From Bacteroidota bacterium (lineage in GTDB: Bacteria > Bacteroidota > Bacteroidia > AKYH767-A > OLB10): a stretch of 64,000 bases of DNA. The notes below the pieces were generated by a model. It worked only from the letters and a program-made list of their open reading frames with translations. It did no database searches and was not told the origin of the DNA. Numbering within the stretch: position 1 is the stretch's first letter; each line of letters opens with the position of its first letter. This document shows positions 56,801 through 64,000 of the stretch, in pieces. The stretch is taken from contig JADJMG010000001.1 of assembly GCA_016709725.1 (NCBI GenBank), positions 124,001-188,000 on the forward strand, in the 5' to 3' direction. The translations under genes were made by a program, and so were the position numbers.

Positions 56801-58168
56801 GAGTTGATCAGCGCCTGCGTTAGCAATGACTGGACTTCGTACAATAAATAAAACAGTATCTGTTGAAACACATGGGCCATTCGTGATGGTCCAAACAAAA
56901 TTATAAGAGCCAGCAGTAGATAAACCAGTAACTGTGGTCACATTCGTATTAGGGTTCGTTATTGTACCGCCATTTAAAGCAGTCCATACACCGGTTCCAG
57001 GCGATGGATTATTTCCCGACAACGTACCAGAGGCGGTAGTTGTACATACTTGTTGATTGCTACCCGCGTTTGAAACAATGACTGCAGTTACCGTGATTAA
57101 CATGGTATCGCGGCTTAAACAACCTCCATTCGTTACTGTCCATATAAACGGATATACACCAGCGGTAGTTAAGCCGCTTACTGTAGCGGATGGACTCGTT
57201 GGGTTTGTAATAGTAGCGGATGAAGTCGTTGTCCATAATCCGGAGGCCGGAGATGGATTTGTAGCAGCTAAAGTAGCAGTGCCAGGTGATGCGCATCGTA
57301 ATTGATCGGCTCCTGCGGCGGCTGATGTCGAATTTGAAACTACTATATTCATGGTATCGCGATTCACGCAAGCACCATTGGTAACAGTCCAAACAAATAC
57401 ATAAGTGCCCGGCACAGTCAATCCTGAAATTGTTGTATTTCGATTTACCGGATTTGAAATAGTTGCAGCACTAGTTGTGGTCCATAAACCTGTTCCCGGT
57501 GATGGATTCGAAGCAGCCATGGTTGCCGTGCCGGGTGATGTACAAACTGCCTGATCGGGACCGGCATTTACCACCACCGGCTGATCTACAATAACCGTTA
57601 CCTGATCGGCATCGCTACACGTACCATCTGATACTACCCAAAAGAACAGATAAGTACCGCTGATTAAATTTGAAATAATAGTTGTGTCATTCGATGGAGT
57701 TGAAATAACTCCGGATGAAGAAGTAAACCAAATACCTGACACACCAGAAATACTTGGATCAAGAGCTACGATTGTAGTTGAAGTTTGAGGCGAACAAATA
57801 CGTACTGTATTATTCACTGCTTGCGCTACTAATACATAAATAATTTTCGTAGCCGTATCTTTCAATCCATTTGCATCTGTAACTATTAAGGTAACAGTAT
57901 AATTCGCACCTATTGCATAAGCATAATTTGGATTTTGTGAAGTAGATGTACCTCCGTCACCAAATGACCATTCCCATCCTGTGATGGCAACACCACCAGG
58001 AGTGGACATATCAGTAAAGGATACGGTATTACTGATACAAACAATCGAGTCATTTACATCAAACGCGGCAGTAGGCGCTTGAGCCTTTGCTTTTTGTGTA
58101 ATGCAACAGAAAAGGATCAGGATGATGCCTGCAATTTTTAAATACTTAACGCTTTGAAACATTTTCAA
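50885..58168 (-). CDS. giant repeat adhesin with PKD, SprB-type repeats and T9SS type B (CHU_C) sorting domain
   Basis: A 2427-residue surface protein. Order: a signal peptide (1-30, ending KAKAQ), one PKD domain (about 31-112; GWEWSFGDGGTS), and about 17 tandem repeats of 80-84 residues (about 113-1510). These follow the pattern NAGPDQxxC, GxWT, a middle serine/threonine/asparagine-rich part, and FxWTxTNGxC with DTV. Then come a PKD-like segment, three VND-type Ig/cadherin-like domains (about 1590-1880), four SprB repeats (about 1890-2190; YSWSNGSSDEDLDSL), two Ig-like segments and a CHU_C domain (GFSPNNDGINDYFEI through NGYVIIRR). SprB-like proteins act in gliding and surface adhesion through T9SS. 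Almost every repeat has one Cys near each end. The gene has its own terminator and no operon partner. Confidence 0.93.
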   Translation of the reverse strand: MKMFQSVKYLKIAGIILILFCCITQKAKAQAPTAAFDVNDSIVCISNTVSFTDMSTPGGVAITGWEWSFGDGGTSTSQNPNYAYAIGANYTVTLIVTDANGLKDTATKIIYVLVAQAVNNTVRICSPQTSTTIVALDPSISGVSGIWFTSSSGVISTPSNDTTIISNLISGTYLFFWVVSDGTCSDADQVTVIVDQPVVVNAGPDQAVCTSPGTATMAASNPSPGTGLWTTTSAATISNPVNRNTTISGLTVPGTYVFVWTVTNGACVNRDTMNIVVSNSTSAAAGADQLRCASPGTATLAATNPSPASGLWTTTSSATITNPTSPSATVSGLTTAGVYPFIWTVTNGGCLSRDTMLITVTAVIVSNAGSNQQVCTTTASGTLSGNNPSPGTGVWTALNGGTITNPNTNVTTVTGLSTAGSYNFVWTITNGPCVSTDTVLFIVRSPVIANAGADQLLCNVTTAILTGNSPSPGTGAWTTTGGAIIASPSSATTNVSGLAVGLNTFIYTTTYGACISRDTIVITVTTLASANAGPDIQICETQTSVTMAGNTPSSGSGVWTQLNGGTITSPTSPTTTITNLSPGNYSFVWTITSGICTSRDTVVVTVDVQVASTAGTDQQICQGEVVFLFGNDPSPATGEWTTTSNGIFTNPNDPFTLVVALVDIGTFDFVWTITNGGCVSSDTVAITVDSSVVTDAGPDQNLCALTTSTLAAVAPGSGSGTWSSLGTAIVSNVNLANSGVTNLAVGSNLFVWTTTNGNCINTDTVNIFVSASVTASAGPDQQICVSSPTVTLSGNAAAPGTGVWTTTSSATIANPTNPSTSVSGLSTAGNYNFIWTITNGACVSRDTIRVTVSANVIANAGPDQSICNATSATLNGNSAAPGSGLWTSTTGGSITSNSNPNSGVTGLIVGTNTFVWTITNGSCVTRDTVNIVVSTNVAANAGIDQQICSPTSSLALSGNSPSSGTGIWSTTSTAIISNPTNPSTTVSGLNTAGIYNFIWTVTNGACVNTDTVQITVNANIISNAGPDQNLCNVTTATLSGNATAPGSGLWTSTTGGIITSNTNPNSGVTGLIVGTNTFVWTITNGSCVTRDTVNIIISNLVVSNAGPDQQLCFGSSVILAGNTPSSGTGNWTALNGGVFSNASTPNATVTGLSSAGVYSFVWTVTNGACISTDTVVITLNQNVVANAGADQNLCNAASTTLNGNIPSVGTGTWTTSSSAVIVSPSSPTSLVNGLMAGTYSFIWTIVNGSCTTRDTVLITVDTLIVADAGIDQSICFGNVAFLAANSPAFGIGEWTTTSSGIIADPNDPNTIIIGLVSFGNFDFVWTITNGACVSSDTMVIQVDTAQIANAGVDQSLCETFTGSLNAIASITGSGSWTSLGVATVASPTSANSSVSNLVYGPNEFLWTFNNGGCSSEDTVVIFVDSIILANAGVDQLACSSALITLSGNSPSSGTGIWTSLGAAIVDNPTTPNSTVSNLQIGINSFVWSIINGACVQNDTVDIAISSLPIAAAGSDQFVTTGTIVVLGGTPAASGGTGPYTYEWNPGLALDDSLIANPTVTASITTTYLLSVTDSLGCSSTSSMTLWVNDPPIVVNDTTSTSEDTTVTIFVLNNDSDPNNNIDTNALGILQGPFNGIATVDPAGHIIYTPNPNFNGIDSILYVICDDGVPVYCDSAWIIITINPVNDAPLAVDDYATTPEDSCIQIAILGNDTDVENMIDLNTLVILSGPSNGTYSLDPLTGILTYCPDTNFNGTDTLIYAICDSGYPTPILCDTALVIITITPVNDLPIAQSDSAIVCGGDVLIVNVRTNDFDQEGDTLSVSVFSQGSQGLAFVGASNEIIYSANFNASGWDSLQYVACDQQIPAGCDTAWLYIYIHPLPQVTSTVTPVLCGGDSIGAIDITLSPAGTYSFTWSNGSTDEDVDSLTVGTYTVSILDSNGCVLTYLDTVPGPLLPLSGTTVSQDILCFGDDNGTIDIQISGGTTPYSYSWSNGSSDEDLDSLVAGIYTVIVTDTNACVYTLTDTIIAPSAALSLVLTSNDVVCAGDSSGSISVAVTGGTPGYSYSWSNGSLTDSLNSIQAGIYTVLVTDSNACTISMTDTIFELNTPIVLNATVVDPNCSASAFGNIQISVNGGVMPYGYLWNTGDTTANLDSLPAGFYQLLITDSVGCNVVGGYTLIDTSSVSILLSGSSVFCELDSAVLSVAPVSGFTYQWMLNGSALPNDTTPQLVATQAGDYSITASAGCGTFTDGPITLTVNPLPSVDAGLDENVSCDVELTLFASGALNYSWSPTNLCITPNQSSTIVNTNDNHTYTVIGTDANGCSAMDSVFVKTDCNVIDPPTGFSPNNDGINDYFEISNIDKYPFANLRIFNRWGALVYERNNYDNSWSGLSNVDKIGIGEVLPNGTYYYILDLGNDEKPLNGYVIIRR

Positions 58169-58389
58169 TTGGTTTTGATGTCGTGGGACATTTTTACTTC
58201 AGTTCTTACGAAAAAAGAGTAAGATTAGTTTCAGATTAAACTTCATCAACGCTAATTAATAAAAAGAGATAAAAATCCTTCAACATATCAATGAAAAAAG
58301 TGGCATCTTTTGGTACGACCAACTGCTTCCTACGCTAGAATTTTAAAAAGGTTTCGAAATAATATAATTAATGGAAATAAAATTTAATA

Positions 58390-58419
58390 AAAAACCCGAA
58401 CTTACAGGTTCGGGTTTTG
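58390..58419 (-). terminator. terminator of the murC-ftsQAZ-yqeY gene string
   Basis: AAACCCGAAC pairs with GTTCGGGTTT around a short loop, with an A/T run on each side. It lies about 40 bases after the yqeY stop. The remaining sequence between it and the adhesin start is AT-rich, and I see no clear promoter. Confidence 0.85.
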
Positions 58420-58459
58420 GGAATAAATAATAAATTAATAAATGGGACTCGGAAAGGTA

Positions 58460-58906
58460 TTAACTCAATAATTCTTTTACTAAGGCGGAAACCATTTTAT
58501 TATCGGCTTTTCCGGCAAGTGCTTTTGTAACAACACCCATCACCTTGCCCATTTCGGCTGCAGACTTTGCACCAGTTTGTTCAATGGCTGCTTTCACTGC
58601 TTTGCGTACATCCTCTTCACTCATCATTTCAGGCAAATACTTTGAAATGATAGCCACCTCTTCACGCTCTGGTGCAGCAAGGTCTTCACGTTGCTGTGTT
58701 TCGTAAATGGAAATGGATTCCTGACGTTGCTTTACTAATTTTTGCAACATCTTTACTTCATCCTCTTCACTTAACTCTTTACCACCTGCACTTGTTTTCG
58801 CCAGCAAAATCGCCGACTTAATAGCACGAATAGCACGGAGACCCGCTTCATTCTTTGTTAACATAGCGGTTTTTAAATCCGCCATGATGGATTGTTCTAA
58901 ACTCAT
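58460..58906 (-). CDS. yqeY: GatB/YqeY domain protein
   Basis: A 148-residue helical protein homologous to the tail domain of the amidotransferase subunit GatB. It starts MSLEQSIMADLKTAM and has TKNEAGLRAIRAIKSAILLA, the ERE/VAIISKYLPEMMSEEDV segment and a C-terminal GKVMGVVTKALAGKADNKMV. The stand-alone protein probably binds tRNA, but its cellular role is not established. It follows ftsZ by ten bases, the usual Bacteroidota arrangement. Confidence 0.93.
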   Translation of the reverse strand: MSLEQSIMADLKTAMLTKNEAGLRAIRAIKSAILLAKTSAGGKELSEEDEVKMLQKLVKQRQESISIYETQQREDLAAPEREEVAIISKYLPEMMSEEDVRKAVKAAIEQTGAKSAAEMGKVMGVVTKALAGKADNKMVSALVKELLS

Positions 58907-58916
58907 GCTTGTATTA

Positions 58917-60599
58917 TTAATCTACACGGTCGTGTAAGAAAGGATTGTTAGGTCTAATTTCAGGTTTATTATCGTCTAACGATAAAGTATAACGACTTAC
59001 ATTGCTATCCGAAGAGGCGGGAGTATTTTCCAACTTTACATTTCTTCTTTTGAAGGCAGGCTCTTTTTCCATTTCCGCTAAACCACTTGGAGAGTTATGT
59101 CTTAATCCCGCTTCTTTTAATCGCATGATGCGATCCCAAGAACGTTGGTACATTTCATCCTCTTGATTTTTTTGTTCTGACGCAGATTGTGTATTCTTAA
59201 ACGGTTCTTGGTGTAACTCATGACGAATTACAGGAGCATCATTGGCTTCAACTACTGGCGGGGTTGACGATTGAATCGTTTTGATATAAGGCTCTTCTTG
59301 AGTTGGAAAATCCAATTCAATCATACCTGTGTCTGGATCCATGCTCATGTCGGCTTGATCCGTAAATGCATAGGAGTAATCATTGTGTTGATCAAAGCCC
59401 ATGTCTTCGCGGATGAATAAGAAAGGCTCTGTAGGATCACTATTTTCCACAGGAGCTTCTTCCACATTACTTTGTACTTCAACAACTCGATTCGTTGCTG
59501 TTGGTGGTGCAGAAATTGGAGTTACGGCTACCGGTTCATCTAATTTATGAATGATTACTTCTGGACGCTTGATCTCTGCTAATTTTTGTTCGCCAGTTTT
59601 GAATCCAGTGGCGATTACAGTTACAGAAACTTTATCTCCTAATAATGGATCATGTCCTAATCCTAAAATGATTTCAGCCGTTTGTCCAGCTTGAGCCTGA
59701 ATATAATCATTGATCTCCCCTACTTCATCCATCGTCACTTCATTATGTCCGCTTGTAATACTCAACAAAATATAATTAGCACCTTCAATCACATTATCAT
59801 TTAATAATGGTGAATCCAAAGCTGCTTCCGCTGCACGCACTGCACGATTATCGCCTTCTGCTGTTGCAGAACCCATGATCGCTACACCACTGTCCTTCAT
59901 AACGGTCTCTATATCCGCAAAGTCAACATTGAGGTGCATGGTGTTGGTGATGATCTCAGCGATGCTCTTCGCCGCTGTTGTTAAAATATCATCTGCATGA
60001 CCAAATGCATCACGTAGTTGTAAGTTACCGTGGATCTCACGTAATTTATCATTGCAGATAATCAACAACGCATCTACATTTTTTTTCAATTCTTCAATTC
60101 CTAATTCCGCTTGTTGCTTACGCTTGCGTCCTTCGAAACCAAATGGAATGGTAGCAATACCGATGGTCAATATGCCCATCTCACGAGCAATGCCCGCAAT
60201 AACAGGAGCTGCACCTGTACCGGTTCCGCCACCCATACCTGCCGTGATGAATACCATGCGTGTACCATTTCCCAAATGAGATTTTAATTCTTCTACATTT
60301 TCGATGGCTGCATTTTTCCCTACTTCAGGAATGGCACCTGCACCACGTCCTCGGGTAAGGTTTGGACCTAATTGCATTTTATAAGGAACCGGACTAATTG
60401 CTAATGCTTGTGCATCAGTATTACAAACGAGGAAATCAACCCCTTTAATTCCGAGACGATACATGTGGTTAACGGCATTACTACCACCGCCGCCTACACC
60501 AATCACTTTAATGATGGATGCTTCTTCTTGGTTGATGTCAAACTGGATCAGATTTGATCGCGAACCCTCGCGATGGTTGGGAAATTCTTGCTGATTCAT
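58917..60599 (-). CDS. ftsZ: cell division protein FtsZ
   Basis: A 560-residue tubulin-like GTPase that forms the division ring. The GTPase core (about residues 20-340) has VIGVGGGGSNAVNHM, the tubulin signature GGGTGTGAAP, and KGVDF/NTDAQAL segments. The T7 loop is in the region NVDFADIETVMKDSG. A long disordered linker (about 350-540) follows, with several acidic patches, and the tail NKPEIRPNNPFLHDRVD probably contacts FtsA. It lies 38 bases after ftsA in the murC-ftsQ-ftsA-ftsZ order. Confidence 0.97.
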   Translation of the reverse strand: MNQQEFPNHREGSRSNLIQFDINQEEASIIKVIGVGGGGSNAVNHMYRLGIKGVDFLVCNTDAQALAISPVPYKMQLGPNLTRGRGAGAIPEVGKNAAIENVEELKSHLGNGTRMVFITAGMGGGTGTGAAPVIAGIAREMGILTIGIATIPFGFEGRKRKQQAELGIEELKKNVDALLIICNDKLREIHGNLQLRDAFGHADDILTTAAKSIAEIITNTMHLNVDFADIETVMKDSGVAIMGSATAEGDNRAVRAAEAALDSPLLNDNVIEGANYILLSITSGHNEVTMDEVGEINDYIQAQAGQTAEIILGLGHDPLLGDKVSVTVIATGFKTGEQKLAEIKRPEVIIHKLDEPVAVTPISAPPTATNRVVEVQSNVEEAPVENSDPTEPFLFIREDMGFDQHNDYSYAFTDQADMSMDPDTGMIELDFPTQEEPYIKTIQSSTPPVVEANDAPVIRHELHQEPFKNTQSASEQKNQEDEMYQRSWDRIMRLKEAGLRHNSPSGLAEMEKEPAFKRRNVKLENTPASSDSNVSRYTLSLDDNKPEIRPNNPFLHDRVD

Positions 60600-60637
60600 G
60601 ATTATGTGTTTTATGTTGTTAGCAGGTTAAATTTTAA

Positions 60638-61918
60638 TTACAATAAGTTATCCTTGTCGTCGCCCAAGAATTCATTCGAAAAAATATTTTGCCACCATCG
60701 CTTTCTCGATTCTCCTTTCACTGTGGGTTGCACGGTTGCACTTGGTGGACGCTTACGATCTCTTTCCAGATCTTGTAATCCTTTAATCACCAAACCAACA
60801 CCGGTCGCATACATTGGACTCTTCACTTCATCCATTCCTTTTCCTAGATGTTCGTTTGGATAGCCAATGCGGGTATCCATCCCCGTTATATACTCTACAA
60901 GTTGAGTAACGTGTTTAAGTTGTGATCCTCCACCCGTAATTACGATGCCGGCGATTAACTTCTTCTCAAATCCCGAACTCTTAATCTCGTAATAAACGCT
61001 CTCTATAATTTCTTCCATTCTTGCTTGAATGATGGAAGCTAAATTCTTTACTGAAATTTCTTTGGGTTCTCTTCCACGCAATCCTGGGATCGAAACAATT
61101 TCATTATCCTTCATTTGTTTCGCCAATGCTGAACCAAATTTTGTTTTTAATAATTCTGCTTGATTGCGAATGATGGAACAACCTTCTTTGATATCATCCG
61201 TAATCACATTTCCACCAAAAGGAATGACTGCTGTATGTCGAATAATTCCATCCTGAAAAATAGCGATGTCAGTAGTACCTCCACCAATATCCACTAACAC
61301 AACACCCGCTTCTTTCTCTTCTTCTGTCAATACAGCTTCTGCGGAGGCAAGAGGTTCGAGGATAATATCTACCGTTTTCAAATCTGATTTGGTAACGCAC
61401 TTCTGAATATTATTCGCAGCCGTAATTAATCCAGTGATGATATGACAATTCGCTTCTAATCGTATTCCCGACATACCTACTGGATCTTTGATACCTTGTT
61501 CGTTGTCGACAATAAATTCTTGTGGAATCACATGAATAATTTCTTCACCAGGAGGCATCGCCAATTTGTACATGTCTTTGATGATCGCATCAATATCAAT
61601 ACGACTGATTTCATCATTCGTGCTAGTACGTGTGATCATGCCTCGATGCTGCATGCTTTTGATATGTTGACCAGCAATTCCTACGTGAACATCACTGATC
61701 TCTACACCTGATTTAGCTTCCGCTTCAAGCACAGCTGCGTTGAGGGAGATGACGGCCTTCTCGGTGTAGGCTACGATTCCGCGCATCACACCCAGAGACT
61801 CCGAACGCCCCATCCCCATAATTTCCACTTTCCCGTGTTCGTTTCTACGTCCAACGATGGCGGCAATTTTCGTGGTGCCGATATCAAGTCCTACAATGAT
61901 GTCTGTATTTTCCATCAA
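60638..61918 (-). CDS. ftsA: cell division protein FtsA
   Basis: A 426-residue actin-like membrane tether for FtsZ. Phosphate-1 motif IVGLDIGTTKIAAIVGRR (residues about 8-25), the 1C SHS2 subdomain (about 85-165), phosphate-2 VVLVDIGGGTTDIAIF and the adenosine motif AGIVITGGGSQLKH are all present. The C-terminus (RKRWWQNIFSNEFL) forms the expected amphipathic membrane-targeting helix. It starts four bases after the ftsQ stop. Confidence 0.97.
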   Translation of the reverse strand: MMENTDIIVGLDIGTTKIAAIVGRRNEHGKVEIMGMGRSESLGVMRGIVAYTEKAVISLNAAVLEAEAKSGVEISDVHVGIAGQHIKSMQHRGMITRTSTNDEISRIDIDAIIKDMYKLAMPPGEEIIHVIPQEFIVDNEQGIKDPVGMSGIRLEANCHIITGLITAANNIQKCVTKSDLKTVDIILEPLASAEAVLTEEEKEAGVVLVDIGGGTTDIAIFQDGIIRHTAVIPFGGNVITDDIKEGCSIIRNQAELLKTKFGSALAKQMKDNEIVSIPGLRGREPKEISVKNLASIIQARMEEIIESVYYEIKSSGFEKKLIAGIVITGGGSQLKHVTQLVEYITGMDTRIGYPNEHLGKGMDEVKSPMYATGVGLVIKGLQDLERDRKRPPSATVQPTVKGESRKRWWQNIFSNEFLGDDKDNLL

Positions 61919-61921
61919 AAT

Positions 61922-62731
61922 TTATTTTTTTGTGCAAACAACCTGATCTTTGTATTTCAGATTGATGATTGAATACTTATTCCAACCCATTTTATTCAAT
62001 CCTTCGCGATAGAATACAAAAAGGTTGTCCATTTTTTCACTCAAGTTGGTGGTGTCGCCCAACAATATTCTGTGATCACCTACACGCGGAATCAATTCCA
62101 ATTCCTGAAATTCATTCACATAAATTTGTTCAGTATTCGCCGACCAGAAAGAATCCGTCTCTAAAAAATGCGCAAGAACGTAGACTTGTTCGATCGTTCT
62201 TGGAATTTTTAAAGCTGCGGTATCCGATTTCGGAGTACCAATATTCACGTTCATTTCACTGTATGTATTGAAGATAAATCCATTCGCCACCAATGCAGGA
62301 GGAGTATAACGATCTGATACAGGCATAAATGCACCTGTTTGGTCAATGTAATACTGCTCGTCGTTTTTATTGATGATACGCACTATTGGATTTCTTTGGA
62401 TGAGATCAATGTGTAGGATCCCTCCAATCGCTGAATATACTTCTACGTCCTCTATGAAAGGGTTCGATAAAATAATTTTTTCTAACAATGCAGTGTTGAT
62501 GGTTCCAACCGATTTTCCAATTAATTTTCCTTTACTATTCGCTAATTTCAACACATCATTTTTATCGACAAACTCATGGCCCATGTCGCCCTTCATTTCC
62601 ACGAGCACCTCGGTACATTTCAACTGTTCTTGCTTTTCGTTCACAAATCCAAGTAAGGCTAACATGCCTACGGACAATACGACCCAACCTGAGATGGTCA
62701 ATATTTTTTTGAAGTTTATTTTCGTTTTCAT
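61922..62731 (-). CDS. ftsQ: cell division protein FtsQ
   Basis: A 269-residue divisome protein. It has a short basic N-terminus (MKTKINFKKIL), one membrane helix (about residues 12-29, ISGWVVLSVGMLALLGFV) and a POTRA domain with VDKNDVLKLANSKGKLIGKS. The beta domain follows with IRIINKNDEQYYIDQTGAFM and the ending KYSIINLKYKDQVVC. Bacteroidota FtsQ is divergent; the identity rests on architecture and its position between murC and ftsA. It overlaps murC by four bases. Confidence 0.93.
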   Translation of the reverse strand: MKTKINFKKILTISGWVVLSVGMLALLGFVNEKQEQLKCTEVLVEMKGDMGHEFVDKNDVLKLANSKGKLIGKSVGTINTALLEKIILSNPFIEDVEVYSAIGGILHIDLIQRNPIVRIINKNDEQYYIDQTGAFMPVSDRYTPPALVANGFIFNTYSEMNVNIGTPKSDTAALKIPRTIEQVYVLAHFLETDSFWSANTEQIYVNEFQELELIPRVGDHRILLGDTTNLSEKMDNLFVFYREGLNKMGWNKYSIINLKYKDQVVCTKK

Positions 62732-64000
62732 ACTCCTTCAAAAAGTGTTTTAATGGGTTCAACTAATTGATCGATATCTCCGGCTCCTAAAGTCAAAAAT
62801 ACTTGAGGCGTATTTTTTCTCAATTGGGCGATTAATTCTTCTTTGCTTACTCGATGTTTATCCTTGATGGTTACATTGTCGAAAATAATTCCAGCATCCA
62901 CTCCTTCAATGGGTAATTCACGCGCTGGATAAATTTCTAATAAATATAAAGTGTCAAGTAAACTCAAACTTTCTGCAAATCCATCTACAAAATCACGCGT
63001 TCGTGTGAACAAATGTGGCTGGAAGGCGGCCGCAATCTTTTTACTTGGATGCAATTCACGTGCTGATAAAATAGCGGATTTCAATTCTTCGGGATGATGG
63101 GCGTAATCGTCAATGTAAATTACATTTTCTTTTCGCACATGATATTCGAATCGACGTTGCACTCCCTAAATAACTCTTCAACGCTTCTTTTAAGGAAACC
63201 ATGTCCACGCCATGTTCAATCGCCAAAGCCGACGCCGCCACTGCATTCTCGACATTATGTCGACCAGGCAATCCCAATTCTAAACCATCAATTACATAAG
63301 CAGGAGTGACTAAGTTGAAAATATACTTTCCATTCACCACTTTAATATTTTCTCCAACGTAATTGGCATGCTTATCCGCAATGGAATACGTAATTTTTCG
63401 CGCTGAGCAGTTTCCCAATTCCAATCCCAATTTCTGAATGATAAAACCACTGGGATGAACTTGTGCTGCAAAAGCTTGGTAGTTCAAATGCATCTCTTCC
63501 TTGCTTCCATAAATATCCAAATGATCAGCATCCATCGAGGTGATGATGGCTGCATCTGGAAAAAGAGTAAGGAAAGAACGATCGTACTCATCCGCTTCCA
63601 CCACAATTTCATGATTTGGTTGCGTTGACTTTCCGAGCAACAAATTCGATTTATAGTTTGAACTGATTCCTCCTAAAAAAGCAGTGATATTATGTCCCGC
63701 TGTGTTTAAAATATGAGCGAGAATGGATGAAGTAGTAGTTTTTCCATGTGTTCCTGCCACTCCAAAACAAACATGCGGCTCTGTAATGAATCCCAATACT
63801 TGTGATCTCTTTACAATTTGGAATTCTTTATCCTTAAAATAATCGAGTTCGGTATGATGTGGTGGAATGGCCGGAGTTAATACCACCAAGGTTTGATCCT
63901 TCAAATTCAAATCGGCAAAAGAACCAGGAATTTGAGTAACATCATCTTCAAAATGAATTTTCATTCCTTCCGCTTTCAAAGCATCGGTTAAAGGCGTTGA
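62728..64000 (-). CDS. murC: UDP-N-acetylmuramate--L-alanine ligase, frameshifted and partial at the right edge
   Basis: A Mur ligase that adds L-alanine to UDP-MurNAc. The gene enters from the right edge (STPLTDALKAEGM), so about 45 N-terminal residues lie outside. The ATP-binding GVAGTHGKTTTSSILAHIL, DEYDRSFLTLFP, TSMDADHLDIYG and LGLPGRHNVENA are in the first frame (to about 63160). The second frame resumes QRRFEYHVRKENVIYIDDYA and HHPEELKSAI (domain 3) to 62728. The switch is at the CCC run (63164-63166), where deleting one base gives YLGVQRRFEYH. An essential gene is not expected to be broken in a living cell, so this is most likely a sequence error. Confidence 0.93.

Noticed and set aside
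53697..57392. Several open frames on the plus strand and in other minus frames inside the adhesin gene
   Set aside because: They share the 80-residue repeat period and are shadows of the long coding frame.

Overview
The window looks like a contiguous chromosomal segment of an AT-rich member of the Bacteroidota. The evidence is five secreted proteins with type IX secretion (T9SS) sorting domains (four type A, one type B), promoters of the TTTG-N19-TAnnTTTG type, a TetR-TolC-periplasmic adaptor-RND efflux operon in the phylum's usual order, the murC-ftsQ-ftsA-ftsZ-yqeY tail of the division and cell-wall cluster, and many short palindromic intergenic repeats. I cannot assign a genus.

Layout. 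1-5.5 kb: small membrane protein, monofunctional transglycosylase, an RsmH-like rRNA methyltransferase, a beta-barrel protein, a short-chain dehydrogenase, a 54-bp hairpin array and an unpaired antitoxin-like gene. 5.6-11.8 kb: acetyl-CoA synthetase, two membrane or envelope proteins, a secreted PHP-type protein, a damaged GNAT gene and a gamma-carbonic-anhydrase-like protein. 12-16.5 kb: ExbB-ExbD-TonB energy transduction genes, folC and a T9SS adhesin-like protein. 16.6-17.5 kb: tRNA-Val with a GIY-YIG nuclease gene and two broken copies of the tRNA 3' end. 17.6-25.3 kb (minus strand): acetyl-CoA hydrolase/transferase, a DUF456 protein, a T9SS subtilase and two outer-membrane proteins. 25.3-33.6 kb: purEK, then hpt-adk-obgE-PAP2-crcB-DUF2490, a PafA-like phosphatase and tatA. 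33.8-40.5 kb: efflux operon. 40.5-50.8 kb: repeats, rpmA/rplU, DUF1003, EamA transporter, DEAD-box helicase, a T9SS protein and pheT. 50.9-58.2 kb: a 2427-residue repeat adhesin. 58.4-64 kb: yqeY, ftsZ, ftsA, ftsQ and murC, running off the right edge.

Sequence quality matters here. About a dozen otherwise well-conserved genes, including the essential murC, are each broken by a one-base shift, mostly one base missing in a short homopolymer. I treat these as probable sequence errors and give merged coordinates. The GNAT deletion and the tRNA fragments look like real decay.

The most interesting region is the tRNA-Val/GIY-YIG locus. A roughly 420-bp unit made of the tRNA 3' end, its terminator and a nuclease gene sits exactly against a displaced, broken copy of the same tRNA end. 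Other points of interest are a family of hairpins with compensated stems at two distant loci, -7 boxes placed 4-5 bases before several start codons (possible leaderless mRNAs), and repeats that supply the C-terminal codons of coding genes.
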